Shown here: positions 21,898 to 32,459 of the stretch, piece after piece | How positions within the stretch are numbered: position 1 is the first letter of the stretch | Layout: each line of letters opens with the position of its first letter | Assembly: GCA_038277395.1 (NCBI GenBank) | Contig: CM076197.1 | Coordinates: 99,164,442-99,228,441 of the forward strand | Direction: 5' to 3' | Origin: Dryocosmus kuriphilus | Taxonomy: Eukaryota; Arthropoda; Insecta; Hymenoptera; Cynipidae | Length of the DNA: 64,000 nt | Program-made: the position numbers and the translations under genes | The notes under the pieces: generated by a model | What the model saw: the letters and a program-made list of their open reading frames with translations, nothing else | What the model was told of the DNA's origin: nothing | The model's database searches: none

Positions 21898-22324
21898 CTG
21901 CAAAGTTACAAAACTTGCTATAAGACTTCTTACTTTTAAAATTTTAAGACTGCTTATAATTTATAATGTTTGGAAATATATAAACAGTATAATAAAAAAT
22001 AATCTATAAAGCGCACATTGACTTTTATTTTAACCTTATTAACAATTTTATTTTAATTTACATATAATTTTTTAATTAACTTGTCTGAGAAATTAGTCAA
22101 TTTTAACTATTTTATTAGTGATTTTTCACTCTCAAATTAGTAAATACATTATATATTCGGACTACTATTTCTTTAGTCGAAATTCTACTAATTTCTTAAG
22201 TTGAACATTTTTAGTAATAGAATTAGTAATTTTTCACTAATTGTTAGTGACCGACTTCTCTCTAATTGAATTAGTGAAATATCACTATTAATTAGTGAAA
22301 TTTAACTAATTCAGATTAAGAGAG

Positions 22325-22845
22325 TTATTTTGCAATTTTTTTGAAGGATTCTTTTTTAATTTTGTATATGTGGATGTATCTGAAAAAAGTTCTAGCATTT
22401 TTTTATTATAATCGGATTTTCTTAGACAAACTGTGAAATTACCCTTGTCTGCTCTCGTAAAAAATATGTCTGTATTATTTTTAATAAAGGTCTTTGTAGT
22501 AATTAATTTTCTTGCAAATTCTCGACCTTCAGTGGATATGTGTTTTTCAACTTTCATAGCCTTTCTAAGATTAATAGTTACACTGTCACGGATTTCCTTT
22601 TTGACATTTGTTTCTAAATTTCGTTTTTCTAATGTGACTTCAAAATTTTTAATCGTCTCAATTATATCAGCACTCGAAATTTTAGAGGAAGCACTAAAAT
22701 CTGAGCCTAACTTAGCAATGTCTATGATGTCTTGCGGTATTTGCAAATCAGTATAATTTTTTAACCAATTGCTATCATTGTTGTTTGTGTTGAGATTAGT
22801 GTTATTTTTATTGTAATCTCTGCCAAGAGTTCTTTTGTTTAGATT
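22325..22845 (-). pseudogene. PLE1 N-terminal region of the RT polyprotein
   Basis: The frame runs from about 22845 (NKRTLGRDYNKNNTNLN) through NWLKNYTDLQIPQDIIDIA and IFFTRADKGNFTVCLRKSDY to KLKKNPSKKLQN, where element 1 interrupts it. The TRADKGN motif and the following DYNKKMLELFSDTSTY are conserved just before the RT core in Penelope-like elements. It belongs with 18619-19660 as one original gene. Confidence 0.85.
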
Positions 22846-22909
22846 TAGAAAAATAAAAATCTTCGGTGTTCCTTAAGATGTGACTTTTTGTTTTTTAAAA
22901 TAAATTTTT

Positions 22910-22950
22910 AGCCTGATGAAGTCCGCGCACCAATTCTGACGAAACGTCGC
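22910..22950 (+). ncRNA. Hammerhead-ribozyme-like motif, other pLTR
   Basis: On the plus strand CTGATGA (22913-22919) is followed by GTC, a 14-base loop, GAC (22938-22940) and GAAAC (22941-22945). The first conserved block is canonical; stem II is short (GTC/GAC). The inverted copy at 17855-17905 keeps a longer stem II but a changed core, so each copy preserves a different part. Confidence 0.6.
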
Positions 22951-23030
22951 TTTTATAACAAATATTGGAATTATTAATACCTACTCACCTGGCCCCTACA
23001 AGATCGACAAAAAATTTCTCAAAATGTTAT

Positions 23031-24540
23031 AACATGGAGGGCGAAGAAAACAATAATTCAAGCCATATAAATTTTGTCTTAAAACAAAAATGATTCAATT
23101 AAAAAAATCAGGATTGATTTGATCCCAATTTTTATTTCCTTTTTATCCTTTCTTTTTGCCTAAGAATCATCTAAGACATCATTCTTCATTTGCTACAGAC
23201 GTTTCGAATAACTTTAGCAAAAATTGGACTCGTTGTTACGCTTGTTGGCCTGCTTGGCGCAAATACCGCGTAGACGGCGCCGTGTCTCTCGATTACTGTT
23301 AAAATCCCTCCATAGATCCCGCGGGAATCTTGTCTCGCGGATGCGTAACACGGTTCGCAGTGCAGTAAAGTAGTGTGTGGGTGACACGCTGCATGATGGA
23401 CTGTGAAACAGGTGCAGTACTTCACTCCTCTTTCATATCCTCTCTGGCGATTCTGTTACTCTCTTCCTCCTCCGACTCATCCTCATTTCTCATCCTCCTC
23501 CTCCTCAACAGCAACCCCATTTTTTTTCCTTTTCTTATTCTTAATTCATCATCTTCGTCGCCTTCGTGCACTATACGCACTAGACGCACTTACAGCAAAG
23601 GCGCATCGCGAAAACGGTTTCGCTCTATTTTCCGTCCCTTCTTCCTCACTTTAACCTTACATTTTCATCACAAGACCGCTTTAATCTTCCGCCAACTGTC
23701 ATTATCGCTCGTTGCACAGACGCACAACTGTTTTCTAATAGTTGTTTTATTGGCGCATTGAAAATTAATGGTTCTAATTGGCTCGGTCTGATGAATTACA
23801 TGTGAGAGGTATTTGTGATCCTACAATTAGATGCCTACAATGTATTGCGAGATTTTGTACATAGTTAATGATGTTAAATTATTCACTTTTTCGAAAACTT
23901 ACAATTTGAAATTGTAAACCTTGAAGACCGGCATTTACAGAAGAATAGCTACGGCCATCTTTTAATAGTTATGTACTTTTAGTAGCTTCCTTGTTATTTA
24001 ATTCTTCTTTATTGATAATGTTTCCCCTCAACGTTTACATGGCTTCCGTTTTTTCCTTATTCCACTCTTCATTTTTTAAATACTTAAATTACTATTTACA
24101 TTTAATACCACTATATCGACTTTCCTTATTTCTCTAATCTATTACTAATTTATATTTTATCGCAACTTAAAACTAATTATCGGGTTATTGACCGTGTTAG
24201 CGAACGAGGCATGTGTGCAAACGAGTCATGTGGGGCGAGCGCAACTAAATCTACCAAAATTATCGAAATTATCGCATTATCAAAATAATGATTACGCGCG
24301 CAAAAATTGCAGCCGTAATTTGCATTACTTATACAATTACTATCATTTCTATATTCTTAACGCTTCTATGCGCTTTCCATTTCCGTTTTTTCACTTTCAT
24401 TCTATTTAATGTTTCTGACTATTTCACTCCACTATTTCACTCCTCTCACACTAACTCTTTTACTTTTTTACTCCACTCATACTTACTCTTTAACTCTTTT
24501 ACTCTCCTCACACTTACTCTTTCAATCCAGTCATACTCAT
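23031..24540. other. Spacer, partly CT-rich
   Basis: 23190-23760 is more GC-rich, and its Ser/Leu-rich frame at 23375-23761 reflects a CTC/TCC-rich strand. 24400-24540 is pyrimidine-rich and probably belongs to the 3' part of the adjacent LINE fragment. No gene called. Confidence 0.4.
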
Positions 24541-25786
24541 CTCTCTAGCACCTTCTGAACTCTTCATCCATTCTTCCCCCAAACCTTCTTCCCCTAATAT
24601 CTCTTCCACATTCTCTTGCCAGCTTCCTTTCTCTTCCATCCCACTTTTGCATCCATCCCAAACATACTATCACGTTTCCTCTTCCCACTGACATATTCTG
24701 CACTTTCTATTCTCCTCCTCTTCCCAATATGTCTTTTCCCTTACCTCGTTTCTCAACCTAAATCTAGCTATTCTCGTCCATCTCCTCTCTCCCCATCCCT
24801 TTTCCAAATACTTTTGTAGTCCTTTCTTCTTTATCACCTTATACCACTTATTGTATTTTGATTCCTCAATCGACCCCCATCTTTCATTCAGTTCTTTTTA
24901 CCTGTCTCTCTTATCCAATTCCTCAAACTTTATTTCCTGTCCATCTCCAATATCTCTATCTTCTAAGAATCCTTTTCTTTCCACTTCCCATCTCGTTAAT
25001 TCTATCGCCCTTCCCCTTCTTTCATCTATCTCCCTTAAGCATTCCCTCGCTAACTCTCCTCCCCTTCCCTCTTTTAACTTAACTTCAAACTTCAGCGCTC
25101 TCTTCCCCGCTCTAGTATCAATTTATCCCTTTGTGCTTTTTCTCTCACCATATACCCTGCTGTCCTTCAGTCTACTCCCAACGTCCATTTTATATACCTT
25201 TCTTTCCTCTCCATATCTTCTCTTTCCTTCCAACCCCACATCTCTGCTCCGTAGCTTAACACCGGCCACACCAGCGTATCAAACAACCATATTCTCCTTC
25301 TCCAGTCTTTTTTAAACCTTCTTTTTCTGATTCCCCAAATCTGCTTCATTACTCCTGCGGTTTTTTTTATCCTTTCTCTTATGTGCACTCTGTGATCCCC
25401 ATTGACTTGTAAAATATAACCCAAGTATTTAAACTCTTTTACTTCCTATATCTTTACTCCTTTCGATCTTGCCGTCCACTCTTTTTTTCTGCCCGCTCCT
25501 TTTCTAAACCTCATTATCTTCGTCTTTTCCACATTTATTACCAACTTTTTCCCGTCTAAATATTTCTCCAATCCTGTAATTAGGCCCGCCATAACCTCCT
25601 CATTTTCCGCCATAATTACTATGTCATCTGCGTACGCCAGAGTATAGATTTTGACACCTCCTCTCTTAACTCCTCCCCAGCCTTTTCTCTTCATTTCCTT
25701 TTCTAAGTCTGCTATCAAGATGTTAAATAAGAACGGGCTCAAAGGACAACCTTGTCTAACTCCTCTCGCTAACCAGAAACTTTCCG
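24541..25786 (-). pseudogene. LINE fragment (R1/jockey-type RT), antisense
   Basis: The 3' part of a non-LTR retrotransposon ORF2. From the right: WLARGVRQGCPLSPFLFNI (RT region B), then IYTLAYADDIVIMAE (catalytic YADD) and KTKIMRFRKGAGRK in 25446-25742, then IKKTAGVMKQIWGIRKRRF and LFDTLVWPVLSYGAEMWGW in 25167-25424. The remaining C-terminal region to about 24541 is degenerate. The frame is broken near 25440. The 5' part is missing: the fragment is cut by the hAT-like MITE at about 25789. It is related to the LINE at 54185-56790. Confidence 0.82.
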
Positions 25787-26040
25787 GAAACTGTCCGGCC
25801 GATGGCCATTTTTTGGCTGAAGCCGAAGCCGAGGGTTAAAAAATTAGATACCTCAGACAAAAATCCGACTTAAGTATACATAACATGTAAGTTTAAAACT
25901 GCTTCTGAAATTACACCATTACAAAAAAATATAAAAACTTTTTTCCATATTTATTTATCAGAATAATACCATGCAATAAGTATAGTAAGTACTACGTTCT
26001 ATCTTATGTTACATAACGTAGTACCATACCACGTTTTGAG

Positions 26041-29000
26041 CAGTGCTGCCAGGTTGCCATAATAGAAGTCTTCAGATTTTCCAGATTATTATTCAGAAAT
26101 CTTCAGACTTTTTTGAAAAATGTCTTCAGATCTTTTCGAAAAATCTTCAGATTTTAAAGGCCCATTTTTAATAATATTCACAATGGTATTATGAACTACA
26201 TCTATTCAAGTTGCAAGTACCACAAGTAGTCTTTATAAATTGAGCAACAAAATATGAATTGGAATAAATTTAAGCTGAAAATTCCAAGTATAACTATAGA
26301 ACTAATTATTTCCTTGAATGAAAATATATATGAATTTTAGTTTTTAATTCCACCTTTGTTTACCTTTTTCATACTTTCTTCAATGAAAAGCTACTTTTTT
26401 CAGTAAAGTGACATAAAAAATTGTTCGCGCCAACAAGTTTCAATTTTGTTTCAATAAAACATAAAAAGTTATCCAAATTCAAGGTAAGTGGTTTTCTAAA
26501 TATTTTAAATACATCAGCGGATGTCAATAAATTTCAAGGAATTTCAAAGGATTTTAAAGAATTCCTAAGGAATTTAGGAGATTTTGTCAAACATCATAAA
26601 AAGTTTACGGAATTTCAAATGACTTCAAAGATCTCCAAGATTTCCAAACATATCACCGAATTGTGATTGTAAAATATTTCAACGGATTTCGAGGGATTTT
26701 CACGGATTTTAAGACATTTTAAAATAATTTATAGTTTTGAAAGATTTCTATAGATTTCCAAACATTTCCACTAAAAAGGAATTTCAGCAGTTTCGAGGAG
26801 ATTCTTAAGATTTCCAGAAACTCGAAGCGATTTTAGACGAATTCAAAGATTTCCAAGCATTTCAGGCAATTTTAAGAAATTTAAAGAGATTTCAAAGGTT
26901 TATCGAGGATTTAAAGGATTTTCAAAGAATTTTTTGGGATTTTGCGTTATTTCCAAAGATGCTGAAGCTTTTAATGTATTTTAACGGATTCAAAAGAGTT
27001 TTAAGGGATTTCAAAGAATTTTGTAGTATTTGCAAAGATTTTAACGAATTTGAGTGTGTTTTCAAGAAATTCCAAAACACTTAAAGGATTCTTTTCAGTT
27101 TCCAAGAATTCAAATATTTCAAGAGACTTCAAACGATTTCTACTTATTTCAATGGACTTTTACGATTTACAAAGATTTCAGGACAAGCTAAAATATTTCA
27201 AGGAACTTCACGAGATTTAAAGAATTTTATTGAACCTCCAAGAATTTCCGGAAACTTAAAAAATGTCTAGGGGTTTAAAAGATTTTTTAAAGAGAAATTC
27301 AATAAGTTTAGTTTAATTTATATTCAAGGGATTTTTAATAATTTCAGCGATTTCAAAAGATATAAAGAAATTTAAATAATTACAGAGGATTTTAAATATA
27401 CTAAGTTATTTTAAAAGTTTCCGAAGAATTTCAAAAGATACCAAAAATTTCAAGAAATTTCAAAAAGTATTGTAATTTTAAAGAATTTTACAATATTTCC
27501 AAAGATTTCAAAGGATTTTCAGGTATTTCAAAAGATTTGAAAGAGTTGAAGATATTTACTCATTCCAAAGAATTTTAAGAGAATTCCGAAAAAAATAAAT
27601 AAATTTTTATTTTGCAAGAATAAATTATAAAACGGTATAAGAAAAATTTAACAAAAATTGGTAAAAATTGGCTGTTTTGTAGGAAAAGGATATTTCATGA
27701 TTTAAAAGGACAAAATAACAAAAAATTAATGGGTTTTTCTTGGATAATTTTCAAAATTGTATGGGAAAATTGGTAAAAATTGTAAATTTTTCAGAGAAAG
27801 TAGACTTCGTAATATAAACAAAAAAAAACTCGAAGAAAATGAATAAATTTTTATTTTGCTAGAATAATTTCCAAAATTGTGTAAGAAAAATTGAACAAAA
27901 TTTGACAAAAATTGTCAATTTTGTTGAAAAAGTATAATTCATGATTGGAATGTAAGAAATTCTTTTAAAAATGAATAAATTTCCATTTTACTGGAATAAT
28001 TTTCGAATTGTCTTGATGGAATTGAAAAAAATTGTCAATTTCGCAGGAAAAGTTGATTTCATGATTTAAAAGGAAAAAAGTCCGTAAAATGATGAACAAA
28101 CTTTTGCTTATTTCAAAGGTTTTTTTTTTTCGATTTCTAATGATTTCAGGAGATTTTAGTGAATTTAAATGAATTTCTAGAGATTATGCCAATTTCAAGG
28201 GATGTTAAAGGATTTCTGCGATGTCTGATCATTATAAAAGGGATAATAGGAGATTTGTTGAAAACTTTTGGGAAAAAATTTAATTTCTTTTTTCTTTTTT
28301 GGAAGAATTTAAAAGTATTTCTACATAATACTTTTTTGATACTTTTTTAGTTACATAGAGCACTTCGAATTTACATTTGAAGATTTAAATGAAAGAAAAG
28401 TCTTAAAAATAAGAATAAAATTTCACTTTGTGGGAATAATTTCTAAAATTGTATATGAGAAATTGGACGAGAATTGGTAAAGATCGACAATTTTATAGGA
28501 GAATTATAAAAAATTATTAAAATTTTTATTAAATTTATATTAAAATTATGAAGTGGAAAAATTCCGCAAAAAAATTAGTATATTTTTATTTTTCTGGAAT
28601 AATTTCTAAAATTTTATAAGAAAAATTGAACAAAAAATTTCAATTTTGCAGAAAAAGTTGAATTCATAATTTAAATGAAAAAAATTTGTTAAAAAATGAT
28701 TAAGTCTTTATTTTAGTAGAATAATTTCCAAAATTGTGTACGAAAAAATGTATAAGAATTGGTAAACATTGCCTATTATGTTGGAAAAGTATATTTCATG
28801 AATGAAATGTAAAAAAAATTTTTAAATATGAATGAATTTCCATTTTGCTGGAATAGTTTATAAATTATGTAAAAGAAATTAGAAACAATTGTCAATTTCG
28901 CAGAAAAGGTAGATTTCAAGATTTAAATGAAAAAAATTCCGGAAAAAATGAGCAAATTTGTACTAATTTCAACGGATTTTTTCGATTTCTAAATATTTCA

Positions 29001-29537
29001 AGAGATTTTAATGGTTTCAAAGGAATTTCTAGGGATTATAAATATTTCAAGATATGTATATTAAAGGATTTCTAAGGTTTGGGAATAAATTTAATTTATT
29101 TTATATTCGAGGGATTTTATATTATTTCTACATGATACTTTTTTTATATTTTTTTTTATTTCCATAGAGCACTTCGAAGCCTGTAATTATTTAAAACATT
29201 AGTTTCAGTGTTAAAAATATTTTTTTATTATTAAAGATAAAGTTTTTAATTTATGTATTTAATTTATGTTTGTTTGCTTTTTATTCTTTTCGAATAAAAC
29301 GAACAGAAACGCACAGCTTACAGTTATTAGAAGCTTTTAAAAGCTTCAGCCTTTAAAATTTTCGATTTGCGATTAGTTCCTTTAAGCTAGTTTGGCTTTG
29401 GTACAAACAATAAAAAAAAATGGAGCACTGAAAAAAATCTTCAGATCACGATCAAATATCTTCAGATTCTCCAGAAATCCGAGATTTCTCAAAATTTCTG
29501 CAGATCTGAAGAAAAATCCGTAGATTTGGAAACACTA
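26041..29537. mobile_element. hAT-like element nested in the MITE
   Basis: The ends are CAGTGCTGCCA and, as reverse complement, TAGTGTTTCCA. The 8-bp direct repeat GTTTTGAG flanks them at 26033-26040 and 29538-29545. YAGTG termini with an 8-bp duplication are the hAT signature. Subterminal regions on both sides repeat TCTTCAGAT / ATCTGAAGA. The interior (about 26420-29100) is an array of degenerate GGATTTCAAAG-type units with no transposase, so it is non-autonomous. Confidence 0.82.
26420..29100. repeat. Degenerate short-unit array in the hAT-like element
   Basis: Continuous run of about 10-12 bp units such as AGGATTTTAAAG, GAATTTCAAAG and GATTTCAAGG. Between about 27590 and 28940 longer units with AAAATTGTCAATTTTG and ATAATTTCCAAAATTGTG recur at intervals of roughly 130-250 bp. 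Confidence 0.75.
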
Positions 29538-29755
29538 GTTTTGAGTAATGCAAGTCAAGTACGCGAACTGCACATGCGTACTAGTTCGTTCATTTTCGAC
29601 GGTTGAATACAAAACTTCGGCTTCGGCCAAACCTTGGGCTCATTTTCGCCGAAGCCGAATGTGTGGCCGAAGTTGCCTTTTTTGGCCGAAGGTAGCCGAA
29701 GCCAAAGCCGAAACCGAAGCTTCGGTCGGACACTAGTAATAAGTAAATTTATTTT

Positions 29756-29870
29756 AAGGAGGTAGCGTGGCTCAGTTATCGCACTATTAAGGGTTTCGAA
29801 TCTTAATACAGCAAAATGAAATCTTGGTCCTCCGATGGTTTTTCTCTCCTTTCTACCAAATACCAAAATA
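29756..29870 (+). mobile_element. Degenerate tRNA-headed SINE
   Basis: GTGGCTCAGTTATCGCA (A-box-like) and GGGTTTCGAATC (B-box-like) are spaced as in a tRNA. A tail with TTTTTCTCTCCTTTCTACC and ACCAAATACCAAAATACG follows. The tRNA fold is lost, so this is a SINE remnant rather than a gene. Confidence 0.5.
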
Positions 29871-30059
29871 CGTTTAAGATTATTTTCAGTTTAATTCTAT
29901 AAAGTGAGTGTCCTGTTTAATAAATTTATCGTAAGTTATTCAAAAACTATAATTTTTTGTATTTTTATACGTATGTAAATATCAATTATGGAAATTTCGG
30001 TTTTCTTCTTTCTATAAAATGCAATTTGAATCCTATGTGAATAATAATTCGATAGATAA

Positions 30060-30790
30060 CACAGGCCGACAATAATGGAATTTTCAGCCATATTTGAAAC
30101 AATATAACATAAGCAGCAAATTTTATTTATTAAAACCACTTACGCAGTCGTGTAGTACTACTTATTACCTTTAATTTTCATTTGGATCATCCTGAAACGA
30201 TTTTCTTTCGCAAAGATATGGCACATATTAACCATTTCAGTTTCACACTCTAAAAACAACAAGTGGCAATTTTTGCACATTTAGATTACGATATCTCGAA
30301 ATCCTGATGTAAAGTAAGAATTTGGAAAACGGATTCGCTTTTAGGACATCAAAATCCTGCGGGGTGACCTAGTCCGGTCTTAGGGTACAGACAAAACGTA
30401 ATTTTTGTCGGCCTTTACATTTCTTCGCCTTCTTTGTTCGTTTTTCAGTGTAAAACTGAAATTTTTAATGTGTCATACCTCGGTTTAAAACAATCGGTTT
30501 GGGATGATCCGAAGTGGAAATGAAAGGTAAAAAAGGAGGCCTAAACGAAGACGTGAGCGGTTTTAAGAAAAATATTGGCTGCTCGTGTTATATTATCTCA
30601 AATATGGCTGATAATGGCTATTTCTACACTTTTTGTTAGGATATCTCGAACTCCTGAGGCATTGAAAAAATTTGGACAACGGATTCGTTTTTAGGACACC
30701 AAGATCCCACGGGATCACCTAATCCGGTCTTTGGGTACAAAAAAAGTTCATTTTTTTCGGCCTGTGTAATTGAAAACCCGCGGTTTGGGC
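30060..30790. repeat. Foldback repeat with direct duplication
   Basis: 30060-30245 and 30455-30640 are inverted copies (CAGCCATATTTGAAACAATA against its counterpart near 30600; GGATCATCC near 30185 against GGATGATCC near 30505). In addition, the 30295-30400 segment (ACGGATTCGCTTTTAGGACA) recurs in direct orientation 350 bp later at 30645-30750. Probably a decayed MITE cluster. Confidence 0.7.
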
Positions 30791-32160
30791 AAAAACACCT
30801 AAAGTCTTTTTAAACAGAATTATAAATGCTACAATATCTCTAATAAGTTTTGAAACATTTTTATTAGTTCTTCGACATAAACTATAAACCTTGCATTTTA
30901 ATAGTCTGAATCAATTTTTAAAATACGTTGGTCACTCTCTTAACTCTCTTGAATAAGCTGTAGGTACAATAAATTAAAATTACTAATACCCTATTGCAGT
31001 ATTATACCTGAATTTTGAGGTCTTGATTTAGAAAGTTATTTTACCTGAAGTTTTCTTCTAAACATATTATAATTGTACCTGTTTAAACTTAGAGGCTCAA
31101 TACGTAATGTAAATAAATTCTGAATAAAGTAATAGTATTTTCAATAAGGGAACGTTCATAAGCCACGTGGCCTATTTGGGGGGGGGGGGGGGGGGGGGTG
31201 AAAATTTACGTAAAGCCAAGTGAGGGAGGGAGAGTTGCTGATGGTGGAGGGCACGCGGTTTTTATGATGCTTAAAATATTAATTAAACAGATACTAATAA
31301 TCGTATTCTATTTAAAACTTTGAATTAAAAGTGGTTTGAAGAAGATGATTTACCTCTTTTGATATTCCTGAATATCAAACAAAAGATAATTCTCCGATTT
31401 TAATCAACGACTTGCACGACTGGCTAGTTTCGCTATTTAAAATTTTAGATGGATTTGAAAGTTCATAAAATATATAAGATAATATTATTATTAATACATG
31501 TAAAGTAATCTTAAGAGATCAATGTACAGTACATTTATTGTTATACGTGCAGTAAATTCTAATTTAAATAAAAAAGTTTAGTAAGCCTAATATTATATTA
31601 ACAATTTTAAATGATATTAAAAACCACGTGACTTTATATGAGGGGGAGGAGGATGCTACGGTGGGATTCGTGAGCGGGGGACGGTTCAAAATGCCTAATT
31701 CTCTTTATCTTTGTTTCAGCATGCAAATGGTTGATACCTACCCCGATGGTTAAAAAGCGTCAAGTGTAGGTGTCTAATTTTTTTAAAAAGGAAGTTGGTC
31801 AAAAGGCGAAACGAATTGGGAAGTAGGGCTTACTTCTCAAAGACGTCTGCTTCCGGTAATTAGTCTTTGGACGACGATTTATCACTTCTTACGTGACTTT
31901 GTCGCGACTAAGCCGCATTACTATGCGCGATCCGCCTTGAAGGTCCGGAGCGATTACATATCATTACCTTCAGATTAATTAATTATAGTGTGCCCTCAAA
32001 ATTAAAGCCCACCCGGACCAAAATTAACCCGTATAACAGATTTCAGATAATACTAAAATCACACTCAAGATTTAAATAAATATTTGATTCCATATTTTGA
32101 TAAAGAGACTGTGCTAATTTCGGTTTACTTGATTATTGTTATTATCAAATTTTTCATAAT
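30791..32160. other. Spacer with G-run
   Basis: An uninterrupted run of about 21 G at 31178-31198 follows AAGCCACGTGGCC. A related AAACCACGTGACT with G-rich sequence lies at 31622-31690. Otherwise unassigned AT-rich sequence with a GC-richer patch at 31830-31970. No gene recognised. Confidence 0.45.
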
Positions 32161-32459
32161 AATTTCAAGTAAGAAAGTAGAAGGTTTTCAACACATCTGT
32201 TTAATTGGAAAAAATGCAGTTGGTAGAAAATTGGACGAACTTCTTACCACTTTTTAGGGGTCGTGTCAGTGCCCTTCTAGAAATAATCGATTGGAGTCGA
32301 TTGAAAACGATAGAAGACAAATTTCAATCAGTTTCAATTGTGTTTCTTAATTGGGTCTACACGACTGAGAATGATTACGCTTCCTCCATTTCTGAATCGT
32401 TCTCAATCGGCGCATCGTGAAAAAAAGCATCTTTTCTGGACAAAAATCACCTGACAGTT

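Larger units (their letters stand above)
19662..22324 (+). mobile_element. CTCTCTAAAT DNA element 1, with spliced gene
   Basis: It begins CTCTCTAAATTAGAATTAG and ends, as reverse complement, CTCTCTTAATCTGAATTAG. The subterminal 150-300 bp at both ends are crowded with ATTAGTGAAA / TTTCACTAAT motifs in both orientations. It lies inside the RT gene of Penelope-like element 1. Removing it together with one copy of a likely TATT duplication rejoins the RT frame (KKLQN next to TSKILKHLND). It contains a multi-exon plus-strand gene, not recognised as a known transposase. A related element is at 58971-62041. I cannot assign a superfamily. Confidence 0.75.
17791..23030 (-). mobile_element. Penelope-like element 1 (interrupted)
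   Basis: A Penelope-like retroelement on the minus strand. The order in its own sense is N-terminal region (22325-22845), RT core (18619-19660), then GIY-YIG endonuclease (18095-18625). Both ends carry the same about 180-bp repeat in inverted orientation (17791-17965 and 22845-23030; for example GTAGGGGCCAGGTGAGTAGG against its complement). Such terminal repeats (pLTRs) in direct or inverted form are characteristic of this group. A 2.66-kb DNA transposon splits the coding region at 19662-22324. At least two frameshifts add to the damage. Confidence 0.88.
25789..29735. mobile_element. hAT-like MITE, split by a nested element
   Basis: Left end ACTGTCCGGCCGA and right end TCGGTCGGACACTA form short inverted termini, each followed inward by GGCTGAAGCCGAAGCCGAG / CTTCGGCTTCGGC-type repeats. 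Without the nested insertion (26041-29545, including one duplication copy) it would be only about 440 bp, the size of a MITE. The YAGTG-like right end suggests hAT. I see no clear outer 8-bp duplication. Confidence 0.6.

Noticed and set aside
23375..23761. 128-codon Ser/Leu-rich frame
   Set aside because: Driven by CTC/TCC-rich low-complexity sequence; no start context, domain or splice support.
24851..25315. Ser/Leu-rich plus-strand frame of 154 codons
   Set aside because: Antisense of a LINE fragment with strong purine skew; low-complexity and no domain.
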